NCBI RefSeq assembly: GCF_014652915.1
Contig: NZ_BMZS01000006.1
Location: forward strand, 124,001 to 188,000
Reading direction: 5' to 3'
DNA from: Thalassobaculum fulvum
GTDB lineage: Bacteria > Pseudomonadota > Alphaproteobacteria > Thalassobaculales > Thalassobaculaceae
DNA: 64,000 nt
Shown here piece by piece: positions 60,575 through 64,000 of the stretch. The stretch's first letter is position 1. Every line of letters begins with the position of its first letter. Made by a program: the position numbers and the translations under genes. The notes under the pieces were generated by a model, which worked only from the letters and a program-made list of their open reading frames with translations, did no database searches and was not told the origin of the DNA.

Positions 60575-63500
60575 GACGACGGCTCCTCGCGCCGCGCCGC
60601 CCGGCGGGCCGCCCCGCGCGCCACGGCATCGGCCGCGATCCCCCCAGACCCGCCCTGGCCGAGATGCCCGGCCAGCGCGGCCACGCTCGGGAACCGGAAC
60701 AGGTCGACGATGTCGATGCTGCGCCCGAGCGCCTGCTCCAGCCGGCGGTGGATCCGCACCATGTGCACCGAGGTGCCGCCGAGGTCGAACACCACGTCGT
60801 CGCGGCCTACCTCCGGTACCGCCAGCACCTCGCCGAACACCCGGGCCAGGGTTTCCTCCAGCGCGCCCTCGGCCGCCGCCGACGCAATGGCGGGGCGGAC
60901 GGCCACCGGTTGCGGCAGGCGGGCGCGGTCGACCTTGCCGTTGGCGGTCAGCGGCAGGGCGTCCAGGCGCTGGACGGACTCCGGCACCATGTAGTCGGGC
61001 AGCCGGTCGCGCATCCAGTCCCGCAGAACCTCCGCCAGGTCGGCCACTGCCGCCGGTACCGCGGTGTCGTCGTCCGAGCCGTCGGGCACGCCGCCGACCA
61101 GGGCGTAGACCAGCTCGCGGTCCGGCCCGAGGTCGAGCGAGCGGTCGACCGCTGCGGTGTCGAGCACGCCGACCGGGCACAGCCCGAGCCCGGCGCCGAC
61201 GGCGGTCTCCGCCAGCAACTGGCCGATGCCGCCGGCCTCCAGCAGGCAGAAGTCGCGCGACCGGTCGCCGTACAGCGGCCGGATCGCCGGGTAGTGCGCG
61301 ACCAGCAGGATCATGAAGGCCGACGCCTCGGCCATCGCCCGGTTGGTCTCGGCATGCGCCTCGGCGGCGAGAGCGGCGTCCGGGTCCACCGGCTCCAGGT
61401 CGTGGCGTTCCGGGTGGTGGTAGTACAGGCCGCCGTCCAGGCCTTCGACCCGGCCGGGCTTGGCCAGCACCCAGACCTGCAGCGGGTAGCTCGAGCCGGC
61501 TGACGGGTAGCGGTACTTCGGCAGGCGTCCGACGCCGGCCGGCCGCGGGCGCAACTGCGCAAGCACCGCAGCCAGCCGCTCCAGCGGCACCGGCCCAGCG
61601 TCGAACCGCCGGACCGACCGGCGGCGGTGCCACAGTTCCTCGTCGGGCTCAGCACCCGGCAGGGAGATCCGGGCGTTGGCGCCTGGCGCCGGCTTGCGGA
61701 CGGCGGGGCGCTCCAGCAGTAACGCCAGCCTCGCCGCCTGCTCGGCCGCCTTCTTCGGATCCGGCGCCGGGGCGTCGTCGGCGACCACGTAGGCCGCCAG
61801 CCGCCGCTCGCCGCGCGGCTCGCCCCAGGCGACCGCCACCGCCGCCTGGATCGCCGGATGGGCGGCCAGCGCCGCCTCGATCTCGCCGAGCTCGATGCGG
61901 TGGCCGCGGACCTTCACCTGGTCGTCCTCGCGCCCGAGGAACTCAATCGCGCCGTCGGGCAGGTAGCGGCCGTGGTCGCCGGTCTCGTACAGCCGCTCGC
62001 CGCCGCGCGGGTGGATGACGAACTTCGCCGCCGTGCGCTCGGGATCGCGCCAGTAGCCGCGCGCCAGCCCGGCGCCGGCGATGAACAGCCGGCCAGGCAC
62101 GCCGTCGGGCGCCGGCTCCAGCGCCTTGTTCAGCACGTGGAAGCGCTGGTTCGCCAGCGGCCAACCGTAAGGGATGCTGCGCCACTCCGGCTCGATGCGC
62201 TCGACCCGGAACCAGTTCGACCAGATCGACGCCTCGGTGGCGCCGCCGAGCCCGTACACCGTCACCCCGCTGGCCAGCGCCTTGATGCGCGCCGGCAGGC
62301 CGAGCGGGATCCAGTCGCCCGACAGCATCGCCACCCGCAGGGCCGGGCCGATGTCGCTTCCGTGCTCGACCAGCATCGCCAGGAGCTGCGGCACGGTGTT
62401 CCAGACCGACACCCCGTGGGCCTGCATCAGCTCCAGCCAGTGGCCGGGGTCGCGCAGCCGCGCCGGCTCCGGCAGTACCAGCCGGCCGCCGCAGCTGAGC
62501 AGGCCGAACACGTCGTAGACCGACAGGTCGAAGCTGAGCGAGGACAGGCCGAGCACCGCGTCGCCGGCCCCGATCCCGAAGCGCCGATTGATGTCGGCGA
62601 CGGTGTTCAGGGCAGCTCGATGCTCGATCATCACGCCCTTCGGCTGTCCGGTGGAGCCCGAGGTGAAGATCACGTAGGCGAGGTCCGACGGATCGGCGTC
62701 GGCCAGCGGCGGCACCGGCTCGTCGACCGGCGGCAGGGTGTCGACCGCGACCACGTCGACACCGGCCGGCCAGGCCACGCCGGCCAGCCGCGCCCCCACC
62801 AGCCGAGACTGGGTCAGCACCAGGGTCGCCCCGCCGTTCTCGACCAGATAGCCGCGCCGGGCCTCCGGCAGCGCCGGATCGACCGGCAGGTAGGCGGCCC
62901 CGGCCATGACGACGCCGAGCACCGCCGCCACCTGCTCCCAGCCCTTCTCCATGGCGACCGCCACCAGCCGGTCGCGGCCGATCCCGCGCGCCCGCACCTG
63001 CCGGGCCACGGCGCGGGCATGGCCAGCGAGCTCGCCATAGGTCTTGCTGACCGAGGAGGTGACGACCGCCGGCCGGTCCGGCTGGCGCGCCGCCCAGTCG
63101 AGGAACCCGTCCTGCAGGAAGCCCTGCGGCAGCGGCCCGTCGGTGGCGTTGGCCCGGGCCCGGCGCTCGACCTGCTCCGCCGGCAGATGCCGGCCGAGCG
63201 GCCAGGACCAGGCCTCGTCGCCCGCCGCCAGCGCCCGCAGCAGCCGGCCGTAGGCGGCGAACATCGCCTCCACCATGCCGGCCGGGAACATCCCCTCCAG
63301 CACGTCCCAGGACAGCACAAGGTCGTCGCCGTCCTCGATGGCGTGGTGGTCGATCCAGACCTGCGGGGTCTGGGTGATGGCGTGCACGGTGCGCCCGAGC
63401 CAGCCGATCGGCAGCGCCGCCTCGCCCTCGCCGCGGTGGCCGAGCGCGCTGGTGAACACCACCGGGATCGAGTCGACCGCGCCGTGCCGCCGGCGCGCCA

Positions 63501-64000
63501 GCTCGCGGATCACGCGGACCCCGCTCCAGGCGTCGTGGTCGAGGTCCTCGGCCAGCCGCGCCTGCAGGGCGGTCGCGCGGTCGCGGAAGGTGGCGGCGCG
63601 GGCGTCGGCCTCCAGCAGCAGGGTCGAGGTGAAGTCGCCGACCGTCCGCTCGAAGCCGGGCGGTGACTTGAAGGTGGTCAGGGTCAGCAGGAAGCGCTGG
63701 GTCTTGCTCCAGGCCGCCAGGATGTCGGCGTAGGCCGCGATCAGCAGGTTGGCGCGGGTGACGCCGGCGTCGCGGGCCCGGTCCCCGAGCGCGCGCCACG
63801 TCGGCCCGTCCAGGATCAGGCTGTGGCGGGCGAAGCGCGGCGGTCCCTCGGTCGCGCCGGCCCGCGGCAGCTCCGGCGGACCCGGCAGCTCGGCCAACCG
63901 CGGCGTCCAGTAGGCCTCGGCCCGCGCCTGTTCGGCCGGGTCCGGCGCCGCGTCGGTCACGAACTCGCGGAACGGCCGCCCGACCGGCGGCAGGGCGGCG
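60571..64000 (-). CDS. NRPS, partial: Cy-A(Cys, with embedded Ox)-PCP, thiazole-forming
   Basis: The 5' part lies beyond the right edge; the GTG at 63960 is internal, because the frame stays open to base 64000 and continues the Cy domain (LPPVGRPFREF). Visible: the C-terminal half of a heterocyclisation domain (GDFTST, PVVFTSALG, TPQVWIDHHA, about 64000-63150); an A domain (about 63120-60900; TSGSTGQPKG) whose specificity residues read DLYNMSLIW, a cysteine code; an FMN-dependent oxidase inserted in A (about 61640-61080; RRRSVRRFD, YPSAGSSYPLQVW, GLCPVGV), like the Ox of EpoB and other thiazole NRPSs; and a PCP (about 60870-60670; DLGGTSVHMV). It should activate cysteine, cyclise it on the upstream acyl group and oxidise thiazoline to thiazole. 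Upstream domains or a loading protein must lie outside the window. Confidence 0.94.
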   Translation of the reverse strand, partial: AALPPVGRPFREFVTDAAPDPAEQARAEAYWTPRLAELPGPPELPRAGATEGPPRFARHSLILDGPTWRALGDRARDAGVTRANLLIAAYADILAAWSKTQRFLLTLTTFKSPPGFERTVGDFTSTLLLEADARAATFRDRATALQARLAEDLDHDAWSGVRVIRELARRRHGAVDSIPVVFTSALGHRGEGEAALPIGWLGRTVHAITQTPQVWIDHHAIEDGDDLVLSWDVLEGMFPAGMVEAMFAAYGRLLRALAAGDEAWSWPLGRHLPAEQVERRARANATDGPLPQGFLQDGFLDWAARQPDRPAVVTSSVSKTYGELAGHARAVARQVRARGIGRDRLVAVAMEKGWEQVAAVLGVVMAGAAYLPVDPALPEARRGYLVENGGATLVLTQSRLVGARLAGVAWPAGVDVVAVDTLPPVDEPVPPLADADPSDLAYVIFTSGSTGQPKGVMIEHRAALNTVADINRRFGIGAGDAVLGLSSLSFDLSVYDVFGLLSCGGRLVLPEPARLRDPGHWLELMQAHGVSVWNTVPQLLAMLVEHGSDIGPALRVAMLSGDWIPLGLPARIKALASGVTVYGLGGATEASIWSNWFRVERIEPEWRSIPYGWPLANQRFHVLNKALEPAPDGVPGRLFIAGAGLARGYWRDPERTAAKFVIHPRGGERLYETGDHGRYLPDGAIEFLGREDDQVKVRGHRIELGEIEAALAAHPAIQAAVAVAWGEPRGERRLAAYVVADDAPAPDPKKAAEQAARLALLLERPAVRKPAPGANARISLPGAEPDEELWHRRRSVRRFDAGPVPLERLAAVLAQLRPRPAGVGRLPKYRYPSAGSSYPLQVWVLAKPGRVEGLDGGLYYHHPERHDLEPVDPDAALAAEAHAETNRAMAEASAFMILLVAHYPAIRPLYGDRSRDFCLLEAGGIGQLLAETAVGAGLGLCPVGVLDTAAVDRSLDLGPDRELVYALVGGVPDGSDDDTAVPAAVADLAEVLRDWMRDRLPDYMVPESVQRLDALPLTANGKVDRARLPQPVAVRPAIASAAAEGALEETLARVFGEVLAVPEVGRDDVVFDLGGTSVHMVRIHRRLEQALGRSIDIVDLFRFPSVAALAGHLGQGGSGGIAADAVARGAARRAARREEPSS

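Noticed and set aside
63900-63960. GTG at 63960 as the start of the right-edge NRPS
   Set aside because: The codon lies inside the Cy domain and the frame stays open with matching sequence to base 64000, so the gene is truncated by the window.

Overview
The window is very GC-rich and densely coded. It looks like a Gram-negative alphaproteobacterial (Rhodospirillales-like) chromosome: there is an RND pump with its periplasmic adaptor, an AbgB-type amidohydrolase, a UbiB/ABC1 kinase and an IclR regulator, and intergenic palindromes of a style common in that class. The taxonomic placement is inference. No tRNA, rRNA, CRISPR array or insertion sequence was found.

Layout. 1-8022 (minus strand) is flanking housekeeping: an edge-truncated histidine kinase, an amidohydrolase, an RND permease/adaptor pair and two small charged proteins. 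8440-22889 (plus strand) is a tight run: ABC1 kinase, methyltransferase, P450, and a 3,492-residue PKS-NRPS (KS, no AT, DH, cMT, KR, ACP, ACP, Cy, A with embedded MT, PCP, TE). 22880-28417 is a divergent catabolic-looking block around an IclR regulator: a sugar-nucleotide-type epimerase to the left; a ThDP enzyme, TIM-barrel isomerase and SDR to the right. 28551-31385 carries an NTF2-like protein, a type II thioesterase and a second P450. 31563 to the right edge (minus strand) is the other arm of the pathway: an NRPS running off the edge (Cy-A-Ox-PCP), three PKS proteins with four extension modules, then FkbH, a free ACP and a condensation-fold acyltransferase.

How it works together (inference from domain order). 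An upstream unit outside the window is joined to cysteine, cyclised and oxidised to a thiazole. Four cis-AT modules extend it with malonate: DH-cMT-ER-KR, DH-cMT-KR, DH-ER-KR, DH-cMT-KR. The chain then passes, by matching docking segments, to the separately encoded plus-strand protein. Its PKS module has lost its AT and carries tandem ACPs. A second cysteine is cyclised to a thiazoline, perhaps C-methylated, and a thioesterase releases the product. The expected scaffold is a thiazole, a branched reduced/unsaturated polyketide, then a thiazoline carboxylate or its lactone. The FkbH-ACP-acyltransferase trio probably makes glyceryl-ACP and esterifies it to the product; two P450s and a methyltransferase are candidate tailoring enzymes. 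I do not recognise a known natural product that matches the whole arrangement.

Six copies of a 120-170 bp palindromic intergenic repeat all lie between 23.8 and 33.2 kb, the segment separating the two arms of the assembly line.
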